From contig CALHID010000054.1 in NCBI GenBank assembly GCA_938030835.1, positions 1-8,753 of the forward strand: DNA of 8,753 nt, written 5' to 3'. Both the position numbers and the translations under genes were made by a program. This stretch comes from an uncultured Actinomyces sp. GTDB lineage: Bacteria > Actinomycetota > Actinomycetes > Actinomycetales > Actinomycetaceae. Positions 1-7,122 of the stretch are shown one piece after another. A model generated the notes under the pieces. The model had not been told where the DNA came from. It saw nothing but the letters and a program-made list of their open reading frames with translations, and did not search any database. The first letter of the stretch is position 1, and each line of letters begins with the position of its first letter.

Positions 1-1904
1 CGCGCCATGATCAGCAGCGCCGAGGCAACGCGCTCTTGCAGTGCACGACGACGCGCGGGTGCAACGTAGGTTTCGAGTGCCTGGTCGAGGTGGCGCAGGT
101 ACAGTCGCAGCATGGTTGCGTTGCGCTCTGCGGGCAGGGCACTGAGGAGGAGCATCAGGTAATCGCGCGCAGGCATTTCGCCATCGCGGGTCATGTCCCA
201 AGCCGAGGCCATGATGACACCGCGAGTCAAGGAATCCTCGAAGCGGGAGATATTGCGAATTGCGAAGTCAAGAGACTGCGGATCCAAGCGAACCTTTGCG
301 TAGGCCAGATCTTGGTCGTTAATGAGGATGAGATCGGGGCGTGCGATTCCCTGAGCTTCCTCGACAATGGTCGAGGCGCCATCAACATCAAGTTCCTGGC
401 TGAAGACGCGAGAGATAGTCCCTTCTTCGTTTGCGCTGTAACCGGAAACGATCAAGCGGTGAGGACGAAGTGAAGACCCCTCAGAGAAGGATTCCTGCAG
501 CACAGCAAGTTTGGTGATTGTCCCGTTATCGTCGACCTCGATTTCGGGGCGAAGCAGAGTGATGCCTGCTTCTTCCAGCCAGACTCGCGACCACTGCTTG
601 AGATCGCGACCCGAGGCCTTCTCGAGTTCGTCAAGAAGATCTGCCAAGGTGGCGTTCTGGTAGGAGTGCTTGGTCAGGTATTCATGCAGGCCCGCGAAGA
701 AGTGATCGCGTCCGACGTAGCTGACCAGCTGGCGAAGAACCGATGCTCCCTTGGCGTAGGTGATACCGTCGAAGTTCACCTCGACATCGGCAAGATCGCG
801 AATCTCGGCGGTAATGGGGTGAGTGGTTGGGAGCTGATCCTGGTTCATGCCCCAGTCCTTGCGGAGCATGAAGCCGGTCCAACCTTCTGTGTACTCGGTT
901 GCTTCGGCCAGAGCCAAGTGGCTCATGAATTCAGCGAAAGACTCATTGAGCCACAGATCGTTCCACCACTTCATGGTGACCAGATCGCCAAACCACATGT
1001 GTGCCAGCTCGTGGAGGATCGTATTGGCACGGGCCTCTAGGTCTGCAGTCGTGGGACGGGTCCGGAAAATGTACTGGTCACGGAAAGTGACACAGCCGGC
1101 GTTCTCCATCGCACCCGCGTTGTATTCGGGGACGAAGATCTGGTCGTAGGTCTTGAAGGGGTAAGGAATACCATAAGCGGCCTCGAAGAAGGAGAATCCC
1201 TGGCGGGTAATTTCGAGGATACGATCAGAATCCAAGGAGTCGATGAGGGATGCGCGGCACCATACGCCGAGGGGAATCGTGCGGCCATCACTGGAGACTA
1301 GGGAATCGGTAACGCCCTGGTAGGGACCAGCGATAATCGCAGTGATGTAGGTGGAGATGCGCTCGGTTTCTTCGAAACGATACGTCCAGCGGTCGTCGTG
1401 AACCTCAGGCTCGGGGGTAGCCGAGTTCGAGAAGACCTTCCAGCCTGCAGGAACGGTGACCGTGAAAGTAAAGGTCGCCTTGAGGTCGGGCTGCTCGAAA
1501 GTTGTAAAGACGCGGCGGGCATCGGGAACCTCGAACTGCGAGTAGCAGTAGGCCTGTGAATCTGCGGGGTCCACGAAGCGGTGCAGACCTTCGCCGGTGT
1601 GCATGTACTGGCAGTCGGCCTCGACAGTCAAAGTGTTGTGGGCCACAAGGGGAGGAAGGGTAATACGGTTGTCCTGGTGAATCACCGGGTCCAAAGTTTC
1701 ACCGTTGAGAACGATCGAATGAACGTTATTCGAGACTAGATCAGCGAAGGTCGCCTCGCCCTCAGTAGCACTGAAGGTAACGGTGGTGCGAGAAAGGAAG
1801 TCCCTGTCTCCGCGAGTGAGGTCGAGTTCGACGTCGTAGTGATCTACCGAGATCACTGCTGCGCGCTGCTGTGCTTCTTCGCGCGTCAGGTTCAGGCCAG
1901 GCAT
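1..1904 (-). CDS. pepN: Aminopeptidase N, M1 family zinc metallopeptidase (C-terminus beyond left edge)
   Basis: M1 enzymes remove N-terminal residues from peptides; without a visible signal peptide this one should be cytosolic and act in peptide turnover. Translation from the ATG at 1904-1902 gives 634 whole codons to the left edge with no stop, so the 3' end is missing; from memory, actinobacterial PepN is about 850 residues. The exopeptidase motif GAMEN is at residues 264-268. The zinc motif HELAH is at 298-302, followed after 18 residues by the third ligand Glu321 (in NESFAEF). Tyr383 (in FDGITYAKGASVL) fits the catalytic tyrosine. These positions nearly coincide with those I recall for E. 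coli PepN (297, 301, 320, 381). An N-terminal beta domain precedes the catalytic domain, and the start of the ERAP1-like C-terminal domain is present. The start is supported by GGAAGG seven nt upstream. It lies 144 nt downstream of pepO on the same strand, so co-transcription is possible. No key residue is missing in the visible part. Confidence 0.95.
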   Translation of the reverse strand, partial: MPGLNLTREEAQQRAAVISVDHYDVELDLTRGDRDFLSRTTVTFSATEGEATFADLVSNNVHSIVLNGETLDPVIHQDNRITLPPLVAHNTLTVEADCQYMHTGEGLHRFVDPADSQAYCYSQFEVPDARRVFTTFEQPDLKATFTFTVTVPAGWKVFSNSATPEPEVHDDRWTYRFEETERISTYITAIIAGPYQGVTDSLVSSDGRTIPLGVWCRASLIDSLDSDRILEITRQGFSFFEAAYGIPYPFKTYDQIFVPEYNAGAMENAGCVTFRDQYIFRTRPTTADLEARANTILHELAHMWFGDLVTMKWWNDLWLNESFAEFMSHLALAEATEYTEGWTGFMLRKDWGMNQDQLPTTHPITAEIRDLADVEVNFDGITYAKGASVLRQLVSYVGRDHFFAGLHEYLTKHSYQNATLADLLDELEKASGRDLKQWSRVWLEEAGITLLRPEIEVDDNGTITKLAVLQESFSEGSSLRPHRLIVSGYSANEEGTISRVFSQELDVDGASTIVEEAQGIARPDLILINDQDLAYAKVRLDPQSLDFAIRNISRFEDSLTRGVIMASAWDMTRDGEMPARDYLMLLLSALPAERNATMLRLYLRHLDQALETYVAPARRRALQERVASALLIMA

Positions 1905-1910
1905 TGCGTA

Positions 1911-1916
1911 CCTTCC
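1911..1916 (-). promoter_or_regulatory. Ribosome binding site of pepN
   Basis: On the minus strand GGAAGG stands 6 nt before the ATG at 1904, well placed for a Shine-Dalgarno sequence. It fixes the pepN start and contrasts with pepO, which has none. Confidence 0.7.
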
Positions 1917-1935
1917 AATTGTGTTGACGATTCAC

Positions 1936-1952
1936 ACGCGCATGCTGCGCGT
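1936..1952. repeat. Perfect inverted repeat in the pepO-pepN gap
   Basis: Arms ACGCGCA and TGCGCGT (7 bp each) flank a 3-nt loop. The element lies about 20 nt upstream of the pepN ribosome binding site, so it would be a GC-rich hairpin in the pepN leader or in a pepO-pepN read-through transcript. On the minus strand no T-run follows it, so it does not look like an ordinary intrinsic terminator for pepO. A regulator site or a leader hairpin are both possible. The rest of the 144-nt gap (1905-2048) shows no gene and no convincing promoter. Confidence 0.45.
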
Positions 1953-2048
1953 AAACGTGTTTATTTTTGCATGTTTAAGCCGATGGCGCGAACCTTGCCG
2001 CGTCATCTGTTGCATTGTTGTGACGAAATGAAAGCTCAGTTGTCCGGG

Positions 2049-4013
2049 CTACCAAATATGAACGCGTTCGTTGGGGGCAATCCACAGCGCGTCATCGGGA
2101 CCCAGATCGTAAGCCTCGGCGAAGGAATCCATGTTTGCGACAACCTGGTTGCAACGGAATTCTGCGGGGGAGTGCGGGTCAATACTCAGGAGCTGCTTGG
2201 CGAATTCGCGCCGGATAGCAGTCCTCCACCCGCGTGCCCAGGAAGTGAAGAAACGCTGCGCCGCGGTTAATCCGTCGATCACAGGGGCAGTTTCCGGTCT
2301 CTCTCCCTTTTTATTCAAACGAGAGACGTAGGCCTGCCAGGCAATAGAAAGGCCGGCGAGATCTCCAATGTTTTCACCCAGGGTTAATGCCCCATTGACA
2401 TGGAGCGGCGGCTCCTCACCCTCAAGATCACGCGGGGTAAGAGCATCGTATTGTTCGATCAGGCGCTTTGTGCGTTCTTCGAAACGAGCGCGATCCTCCT
2501 CAGTCCACCAGTTCTCCAGATTTCCCTCTGCATCGAAACGTGAACCTTGGTCATCGAATCCATGTCCAATTTCATGACCGATAATCGCACCGATTGCACC
2601 GAAATTTGAAGCGTCATCGGCCTTTGGATCAAAGAAGGGCGCTTGAAGAATGGCCGCGGGGAAAACAATTTCGTTCATCGTCGGGTCGTAGTAAGCATTG
2701 ACCGTTTGAGGCGTCATATGCCATTCACTCCGATCGACGGGGCCGCCCAACTTATCCCAGCGGCGTTGAACGTGGAACCTAGTCGCGGCCTCGACAGTAT
2801 CAACAAGGGAAAGGGACTCCACCTTCAGTGGGGAGTAGTTGATCCAGCGGTCAGGGTAGCCAATCTTCGGGGTGAAAGTGGAGAGTTTCTTAAGAGCTGC
2901 AGCTCGGGTCTCTTCACCCATCCAGTCACAGGTGGACAGAGCCTGGTGATAGGCCTCAAGGAGAGAATGAACAAGCTCGTCCATGATTGCCTTGTTTTCA
3001 GGAGGGAAGTGGCGCGAGACCCAAATTTCACCCATGGCCTCGCCAAGGAGGGAAGATACCAGGGACAGACCGCGCTTCCAGCGGGGGCGAGGTTCCTCGG
3101 TTCCTGAAAGAGCTCGACCGTGGAAGTTGAAAGATGCCTCAATGAACTCACTCGACAGCAGCATCGCGTATTCGTCAATGAGTGAATGCTCCATCCACAA
3201 CTTCAGCGTTTCAAGATCCGTTTGAGCCCAGAGCTGGGTTGCATGTTCTAGGAAGTCTGGCTGGGAGACGTTTAGAGTATCGATCTTTTCGATGGGAAGA
3301 TGCGCGGACGCAGCCCATTCATCCCAGGGGAATGACGGATAGGAGTTGCACAGTTCCTTCCATGTCATGGGGTGATCAGCCAAGAGCGGGTCGCGGTTCG
3401 AGACTGCATCTCGGTGGAAGGAAGCAATCTGTGTTTCCAGCTCTTTCACCGCGTGAGCATGTTCAGCCGCCTGCTCCTCATCAATTCCAACAAGGGTGAA
3501 AAGGGTGGCAACGTAGGTTTCCCAGGCCTCGAGGATTGGGCGATGCTGTTCCTCGCGGTAGTAGGCCTCGTCGGGAAGTGAAATACCGCTTTGGTAGATA
3601 TCCAATTGGTGTTGGCTGGAGTTGTGGGCATCGGTGCCGACATAGCTCCCGAAGAGGCCACCAATTCCTTCGTAGCGGAAAGTTCCCATGAGACGTGCGA
3701 GTTCGAGGTAAGTGCTCACGCTGTGCAGTTGCTCAAGCTTGCCTGCAATAGGGGAGTAGCCCGCGGCCTCGACAGCTTCTTCGTCCATGAAGGTGCCGTA
3801 GAGATGAGCGATTAATTCTGCATTGTGTCCCGGGATCTTGCCTGAGCTCGCATCCTCGGCAATCTCTTTTTCCCACAGCTCTGATTGATCGTGGAGCTGG
3901 TTGAAGATACCGTCCATCGGGCGATCTGCAGGAATCTTGTGAGTGGCAAGCCATTGGCCGTTGATGAAGCGGTAGAAATCGTCTTGAGGACGGTAGTTTA
4001 GGGTCTCAGTCAT
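2049..4013 (-). CDS. pepO: M13 family zinc metalloendopeptidase (PepO/neprilysin type)
   Basis: A 654-residue member of the neprilysin-like M13 family, which cuts oligopeptides internally. It has no signal peptide or membrane anchor, unlike eukaryotic neprilysin, so it is probably cytosolic. The N-terminus opens with the family's RPQDDFYRFINGQW. The NAYY substrate-binding motif is at residues 439-442. The zinc motif HEIGH is at 480-484 (in IIGHEIGHGFDDQGS). The third ligand Glu547 lies in ENIGD, with the accompanying Asp551. The protein ends in RVHIW, the expected M13 C-terminal form, though with His where many relatives have Cys. All catalytic residues are present and the length is normal. 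The start at 4013 leaves the family motif 7 residues from the N-terminus. There is no Shine-Dalgarno sequence, but a TANNNT box lies 6 nt upstream, suggesting a leaderless transcript. It is divergent from glpA and upstream of pepN. pepO is the conventional symbol; true substrates are unknown. Confidence 0.95.
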   Translation of the reverse strand: MTETLNYRPQDDFYRFINGQWLATHKIPADRPMDGIFNQLHDQSELWEKEIAEDASSGKIPGHNAELIAHLYGTFMDEEAVEAAGYSPIAGKLEQLHSVSTYLELARLMGTFRYEGIGGLFGSYVGTDAHNSSQHQLDIYQSGISLPDEAYYREEQHRPILEAWETYVATLFTLVGIDEEQAAEHAHAVKELETQIASFHRDAVSNRDPLLADHPMTWKELCNSYPSFPWDEWAASAHLPIEKIDTLNVSQPDFLEHATQLWAQTDLETLKLWMEHSLIDEYAMLLSSEFIEASFNFHGRALSGTEEPRPRWKRGLSLVSSLLGEAMGEIWVSRHFPPENKAIMDELVHSLLEAYHQALSTCDWMGEETRAAALKKLSTFTPKIGYPDRWINYSPLKVESLSLVDTVEAATRFHVQRRWDKLGGPVDRSEWHMTPQTVNAYYDPTMNEIVFPAAILQAPFFDPKADDASNFGAIGAIIGHEIGHGFDDQGSRFDAEGNLENWWTEEDRARFEERTKRLIEQYDALTPRDLEGEEPPLHVNGALTLGENIGDLAGLSIAWQAYVSRLNKKGERPETAPVIDGLTAAQRFFTSWARGWRTAIRREFAKQLLSIDPHSPAEFRCNQVVANMDSFAEAYDLGPDDALWIAPNERVHIW

Positions 4014-4019
4014 AGGGAC

Positions 4020-4025
4020 ACTGTA
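4020..4025 (-). promoter_or_regulatory. Probable -10 box of a leaderless pepO promoter
   Basis: On the minus strand TACAGT, a match to the actinobacterial TANNNT -10 consensus, is followed by exactly 6 nt and then the pepO ATG. No purine-rich ribosome binding site fits between. This spacing would put the transcription start at or next to the A of the ATG. No good -35 is visible; the best candidates at 17-18 nt spacing match only two or three of six positions. A second possible -10 (TGTAAT, 4093-4088 on the minus strand) would give a longer leader. Confidence 0.5.
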
Positions 4026-4050
4026 CGTTGCTCAGACCTGCGATTGCACC

Positions 4051-4073
4051 CCCTAATGTTTAGGGATACCTAA
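4051..4073. promoter_or_regulatory. CCTAA/TTAGG inverted-repeat cluster, possible operator
   Basis: Three alternating elements are packed together: CCTAA (4052-4056), TTAGG (4060-4064) and CCTAA (4069-4073). The first two form the perfect inverted repeat CCCTAA-TGT-TTAGGG (4051-4065); the last two form TTAGG-GATA-CCTAA. Read on the minus strand, 4073-4055 matches 12 of 19 positions of the DtxR/IdeR iron-box consensus as I remember it (TTAGGTTAGSCTAACCTAA), with TTAGGT and CCTAA intact. It sits just upstream of the expected -35 region of pepO. That a DtxR-family protein binds here is only a suggestion; 12 of 19 is weak. Confidence 0.35.
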
Positions 4074-4108
4074 GTTTCCTGCGAATGATTACATGGTAAA
4101 CACCCCTG

Positions 4109-4126
4109 TTTGCACATATGTGCAAA
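4109..4126. promoter_or_regulatory. 18-bp perfect palindrome, probable operator
   Basis: TTTGCACATATGTGCAAA is an exact palindrome in the divergent pepO-glpA region, 88 bp upstream of glpA and 95 bp upstream of pepO. A third copy of the half-site ATGTGCA occurs at 4140-4146 in the same orientation as the right half, offset by 22 bp, about two helical turns. Such an arrangement is typical of a dimeric repressor or activator site. The centre is TA, unlike LacI-family sites. It does not fit the E. coli GlpR, FNR or CRP consensus. The regulator is not encoded in this window; a DeoR- or SorC-like glycerol regulator is a guess. Control of glpABC is the likelier role given the extra half-site on the glpA side. 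Confidence 0.6.
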
Positions 4127-4139
4127 ACGGTGTGGGCGG

Positions 4140-4146
4140 ATGTGCA
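4140..4146 (+). promoter_or_regulatory. Extra ATGTGCA half-site toward glpA
   Basis: ATGTGCA repeats the right half of the palindrome at 4118-4124 exactly, 22 bp downstream. It could be a weaker secondary site for the same regulator. A 7-bp match can occur by chance, so its meaning depends on the palindrome beside it. Confidence 0.35.
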
Positions 4147-4197
4147 GAGACTCGAAAAGAGTAATGATTTAAGCGGTACATAAGCTCAAACAGAATT

Positions 4198-4202
4198 AAG
4201 GA
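4198..4202 (+). promoter_or_regulatory. Ribosome binding site candidate for glpA
   Basis: AAGGA lies 12 nt upstream of the ATG at 4215, longer than the usual 5-9 nt. No better site exists for this ATG. For the second in-frame ATG at 4224, GAGGA (4217-4221) is only 2 nt away, too close. A weak -10-like TAAGCT at 4181-4186 would give a leader of roughly 20 nt, but no -35 supports it. Confidence 0.4.
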
Positions 4203-4214
4203 ACAGCGAACGCT

Positions 4215-5882
4215 ATGAGGACGATGGAGACCGATGTCGTAGTCATTGGCGGCGGCTCAACCGGCGCCGGCGTTGTCCGCGATGTTGCAATGCGCGGATT
4301 CCGCGCGATACTTCTTGACCGAGCCGACATGGCTCAAGGAACCTCAGGTCGCTACCACGGCCTGCTTCACTCCGGTGGACGCTACATCGCATCCGATCCA
4401 GAATCGGCGACCGAATGTGCCGAAGAGAACGCTATCGTCTCGCGTATTAATGCCGATGCGGTTGAAAAGACAGGCGGCCTTTTCGTCACGACATCCGCAG
4501 ATGATGAAGAGTACGCCGATCTCTTCCTTGAGCGTGCGCGAGCGGCCCACGTTCCCGCCGAAGAGATTTCCCCCGCCGAGGCCCTGCGCCGTGAGCCTCG
4601 ACTAGACCCCCACCTCAAGAGGGCCTTCGCGGTTGAAGATGGAACCGTTGATGGTTGGCGTATGACGTGGGGTGCAGCTCGCTCCGCTATTGCCTACGGT
4701 GCTGAGATCCTCACCTACACGCGAGCAACCGGAGTTCAGCGATCGGAGGATCGCATCGAAGCGGTTTTCGCGCGCGATGAACGAACCGGCGAAGACATCC
4801 GTATCGATTGCTCCTTCGTTTTGAACTGCGGCGGTCCCTGGGCTGGACAGATTGCTGCTCTTGCTGACTGCCATGGCGTTGAGGTTGTCCCCGGTGCGGG
4901 CATCATGATCGCAATGAATCACCGCCTCTCTCAGACGGTCATTAACCGTTGTATCTGGCCAGCAGATGGCGACATCTTGGTTCCGGTCCACCCGGTGTGC
5001 ATCATTGGCACGACGGACCTGAAGGCTGAAGATCCGGATAAACTTCCGATTCTTGCCGACCAAGTTCAGCAGATGCTCGATGCTGGTGAAGCATTGATTC
5101 CTGGCTTCCGCCAATCGCGTGCTCTTCACGCTTGGGCAGGTGCGCGGCCGCTGATTAAGGACAGTCGTGTCTCCGAGTCGGATACCCGCCACATGGCACG
5201 TGGAATGCATGTTGTCGACCACCTCAACCGCGACGGTGTTGATGGCATCTTGACGATTGCTGGCGGTAAGCTCACGACCTACCGTCTCATGGCAGAGCGC
5301 ATCGTTGACATCATGTGTCAGCAGATGGGCGAGGATCGTCCCTGCCGCACAGCGGAAGAAGCTGTTCCCGAGGCAGAAGGAAAGTCGAACTACTACATCG
5401 GCCACCGCCTCGACGAAGTCGAACACCACGGAAAATCGCCTTCCAGCGAAGAGATTATCTGCGAGTGTGAATTGGTCACCCGCGAGATGCTCGAACGCAC
5501 TATGGATGTGCTCCCCGGAGGCCAGCTTGACGACGTGCGTCGTCAGATCCGCCTAGGAATGGGACCCTGTCAAGGTGGCTTCTGCTCGCAGCGCAGCGCA
5601 GGAATTGCGCATGAGCGCGGCGATATTGATGCTCCTCGCGCGAACGAATTGCTTCGTTTGTTCCTGAAGAACCGTTGGATTGGTTTGTGGCCGATCCTCT
5701 TCGGAAAGCAGGCACGCCAGGCTGCCTTGGATAACTGGATCCACGAAGGAACCCTTGACGTCGAGCATTTACCGACCGCCCCCGACGCGGTTCCGCGTGA
5801 ATGTGAATACTGGGATGCCCTTGAAAGCAAGGATGAAAACCCCGCAGCTGGGGAAGAGAAGGAAGGTCATACTCATGCGTGA
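4215..5882 (+). CDS. glpA: Anaerobic glycerol-3-phosphate dehydrogenase subunit A (FAD flavoprotein with [2Fe-2S] BFD-like domain)
   Basis: The catalytic subunit, oxidising sn-glycerol-3-phosphate to dihydroxyacetone phosphate with electrons passing through GlpB/GlpC to quinone. The dinucleotide-binding loop GGGSTG is at residues 12-17 (IGGGSTGAGVVRDVAMRG), and the family segment GRYHGLLHSGGRY follows. Further matches to E. coli GlpA as I recall it include DILVPVH, IIGTTDLK, GARPLI and GGKLTTYRLMAERI. The C-terminal BFD-like domain has Cys416 and Cys418 (ICECE) and Cys452 and Cys457 (CQGGFC), the expected [2Fe-2S] ligands. This domain separates GlpA from the aerobic single-subunit GlpD. At 555 residues it slightly exceeds E. 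coli GlpA (about 542), with an acidic tail ending in HTHA. The ATG at 4224 (fourth codon) is an alternative start and keeps the FAD loop. It is first in the glpABC operon, overlaps glpB by 8 nt, and probably answers to the operator-like sites upstream. Confidence 0.95.
   Translation: MRTMETDVVVIGGGSTGAGVVRDVAMRGFRAILLDRADMAQGTSGRYHGLLHSGGRYIASDPESATECAEENAIVSRINADAVEKTGGLFVTTSADDEEYADLFLERARAAHVPAEEISPAEALRREPRLDPHLKRAFAVEDGTVDGWRMTWGAARSAIAYGAEILTYTRATGVQRSEDRIEAVFARDERTGEDIRIDCSFVLNCGGPWAGQIAALADCHGVEVVPGAGIMIAMNHRLSQTVINRCIWPADGDILVPVHPVCIIGTTDLKAEDPDKLPILADQVQQMLDAGEALIPGFRQSRALHAWAGARPLIKDSRVSESDTRHMARGMHVVDHLNRDGVDGILTIAGGKLTTYRLMAERIVDIMCQQMGEDRPCRTAEEAVPEAEGKSNYYIGHRLDEVEHHGKSPSSEEIICECELVTREMLERTMDVLPGGQLDDVRRQIRLGMGPCQGGFCSQRSAGIAHERGDIDAPRANELLRLFLKNRWIGLWPILFGKQARQAALDNWIHEGTLDVEHLPTAPDAVPRECEYWDALESKDENPAAGEEKEGHTHA
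5861..5866 (+). promoter_or_regulatory. Ribosome binding site of glpB inside the glpA 3' end
   Basis: GGAAGG stands 8 nt before the ATG at 5875. It decides the glpB start: the frame stays open further upstream to an ATG at 5680, but that codon lacks this signal and would add 65 residues unlike the family, lying wholly within glpA. Confidence 0.75.
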
Positions 5883-7122
5883 CGCAGTCGTTATCGGAGC
5901 GGGCCTTGCCGGTCTTGCTGCCAGCATCCGACTGGCACAACGCGGAGCGAAGGTCACTCTTGTCACCAAGGGAATTGGCGGACTCCAACTGGGACAGGGA
6001 ACAATTGATGCCCTTGGATATGCCCCCGAGTTCGTTCAGCATCCCCTCGAGGCGATTGAGAACCTGGCCAGTGAACGTCCTGAGCATCCCTACGCGCGAC
6101 TTGGCGTAGATTCGGTCGCCCAATCCTTCGAATGGATTCGTGAGCTTCTTGGTCCCGAACGCCTCGTTGGATCGCTTAACCATAACGTTCGCATCCCAAC
6201 TGCACTGGGCGCTCTTCGTCCCACTGCGTTGTATCAGCCTTCGATGGAGGCTGGAATTCCGGTTGGCCAGGAATTCCTGATCGTCGGTTTCAACCGACTC
6301 AAGGATTTCTACCCGGCACTGGCGGCAGAGAATCTGCGCTTGCAAAAGGATGTAAACGGTAATCCGATTTCGGCGCGCTCTGCCTACGTCGATTTGGACG
6401 TTCGCGGTGAAGAACGCGATACGACGGGAACCAACTTCGCCCGCGCGCTCGATCTGAAAGAAAACCGTGTTCGCTTGGTTGAACTGCTCAAGCAGATCGT
6501 TCGTCCCGGTGAAACGGTTGGTCTTCCTGCCGTTCTAGGACTCAATGATCCGACTGCCTGGAAAGACATCCAGGAGATGCTCGGTCACCCCGTCTTCGAG
6601 ATCATTTTGCAGCCGCCGTCGGTTCCCGGAATGCGTCTCAACCAGGAGCTCACCGAGATCGCGAAGGCAAACTGCCGCGTCATGCTGGGATCGTCTTTGG
6701 TTTCTTACGAGGCCGATGGCGACCGACTGCGCAGCGTGACCATTTCAACCGCGGGACACCCGCGCACCATTGAAACAAAGACTCTGATCCTTGCAGCCGG
6801 TGGTTTTGAGTCCGGCGCTCTGGAGATTGATTCTTACGGCAACGTCAGCGATACCGTGATGGGCCTTCCGCTGACCGGTGTTGATACCACCTTGCTGAAT
6901 GGTGATTTTTGGGGAAGCGAACAGCCTCTTTTCAAGGTTGGTTTCGATGTCGATGAGCGCATGCGCGTGTGCACTCCGGGCGCAGGCCCCGTGTACACCA
7001 ATGTGTATGCGGCCGGCGGAAACCTGAGCGGTGCAACCCGTTGGAAGGAAAAGTCCGGTGACGGAATTGCACTGGCAAGCGCTCTGCGCGCAGCGGATTC
7101 GATTGTGGAGGAACTTCAATGA
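5875..7122 (+). CDS. glpB: Anaerobic glycerol-3-phosphate dehydrogenase subunit B (flavoprotein)
   Basis: The second flavoprotein of the GlpABC complex; in E. coli it carries FMN and partners GlpA in the soluble dimer held at the membrane by GlpC. The 415-residue product (E. coli about 419) begins MRDAVVIGAGLAGLAAS. The GxGxxG nucleotide-binding loop (Gly8, Gly10, Gly13) is almost at the N-terminus, as expected for this family. Other family-like stretches are VTKGIGGLQLGQGTIDALGY near residues 35-55, HPYARLG, the TALGALRPT region, LILAAGGFESG and a C-terminal GDGIALASALRAADSIVEEL that resembles the E. coli end. It overlaps glpA by 8 nt (ATGCGTGA) and glpC by 4 nt (ATGA), pointing to translational coupling and roughly equal subunit amounts. 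GlpB sequences are weakly conserved, so the assignment rests on these motifs plus position between clear glpA and glpC. Confidence 0.93.
   Translation: MRDAVVIGAGLAGLAASIRLAQRGAKVTLVTKGIGGLQLGQGTIDALGYAPEFVQHPLEAIENLASERPEHPYARLGVDSVAQSFEWIRELLGPERLVGSLNHNVRIPTALGALRPTALYQPSMEAGIPVGQEFLIVGFNRLKDFYPALAAENLRLQKDVNGNPISARSAYVDLDVRGEERDTTGTNFARALDLKENRVRLVELLKQIVRPGETVGLPAVLGLNDPTAWKDIQEMLGHPVFEIILQPPSVPGMRLNQELTEIAKANCRVMLGSSLVSYEADGDRLRSVTISTAGHPRTIETKTLILAAGGFESGALEIDSYGNVSDTVMGLPLTGVDTTLLNGDFWGSEQPLFKVGFDVDERMRVCTPGAGPVYTNVYAAGGNLSGATRWKEKSGDGIALASALRAADSIVEELQ
7107..7112 (+). promoter_or_regulatory. Ribosome binding site of glpC inside the glpB 3' end
   Basis: GGAGGA lies 6 nt before the ATG at 7119, an almost ideal Shine-Dalgarno sequence. 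It supports the first Met (MSLEM...) over the fifth residue as the glpC start, and so supports the N-terminal extension. Confidence 0.75.

Noticed and set aside
1978..2024. CGTCA...TGACG arms (about 2000-2024) and weak AT-rich -10-like stretches upstream of pepN
   Set aside because: Five-bp arms with a 15-nt separation and poor -10/-35 matches are too weak to call an operator or promoter.
1839..2270. Plus-strand open frame of 143 codons spanning the pepO-pepN gap
   Set aside because: It overlaps the start of pepN and the end of pepO on the opposite strand, has no ribosome binding site and no recognisable motif.
4109..4126. Palindrome as an FNR or CRP/GlxR site
   Set aside because: The FNR form TTGAT-N4-ATCAA and the CRP form TGTGA-N6-TCACA do not match; here the core is TTGCA-N6-TGCAA.
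4602..5429. Minus-strand open frame of 275 codons inside glpA
   Set aside because: It lies wholly opposite a well-supported glpA with all family motifs, shows no recognisable domain, and is explained by the codon bias of the sense strand.
5680..5874. Upstream extension of the glpB frame to an ATG at 5680
   Set aside because: The added residues lie inside glpA and resemble nothing; the ATG at 5875 has a good ribosome binding site and puts the FAD/FMN loop at the expected N-terminal position.
5500..6345. Minus-strand open frame of 281 codons across the glpA-glpB junction
   Set aside because: It runs antisense to two clear genes, resembles no family I know, and is low-complexity in composition.
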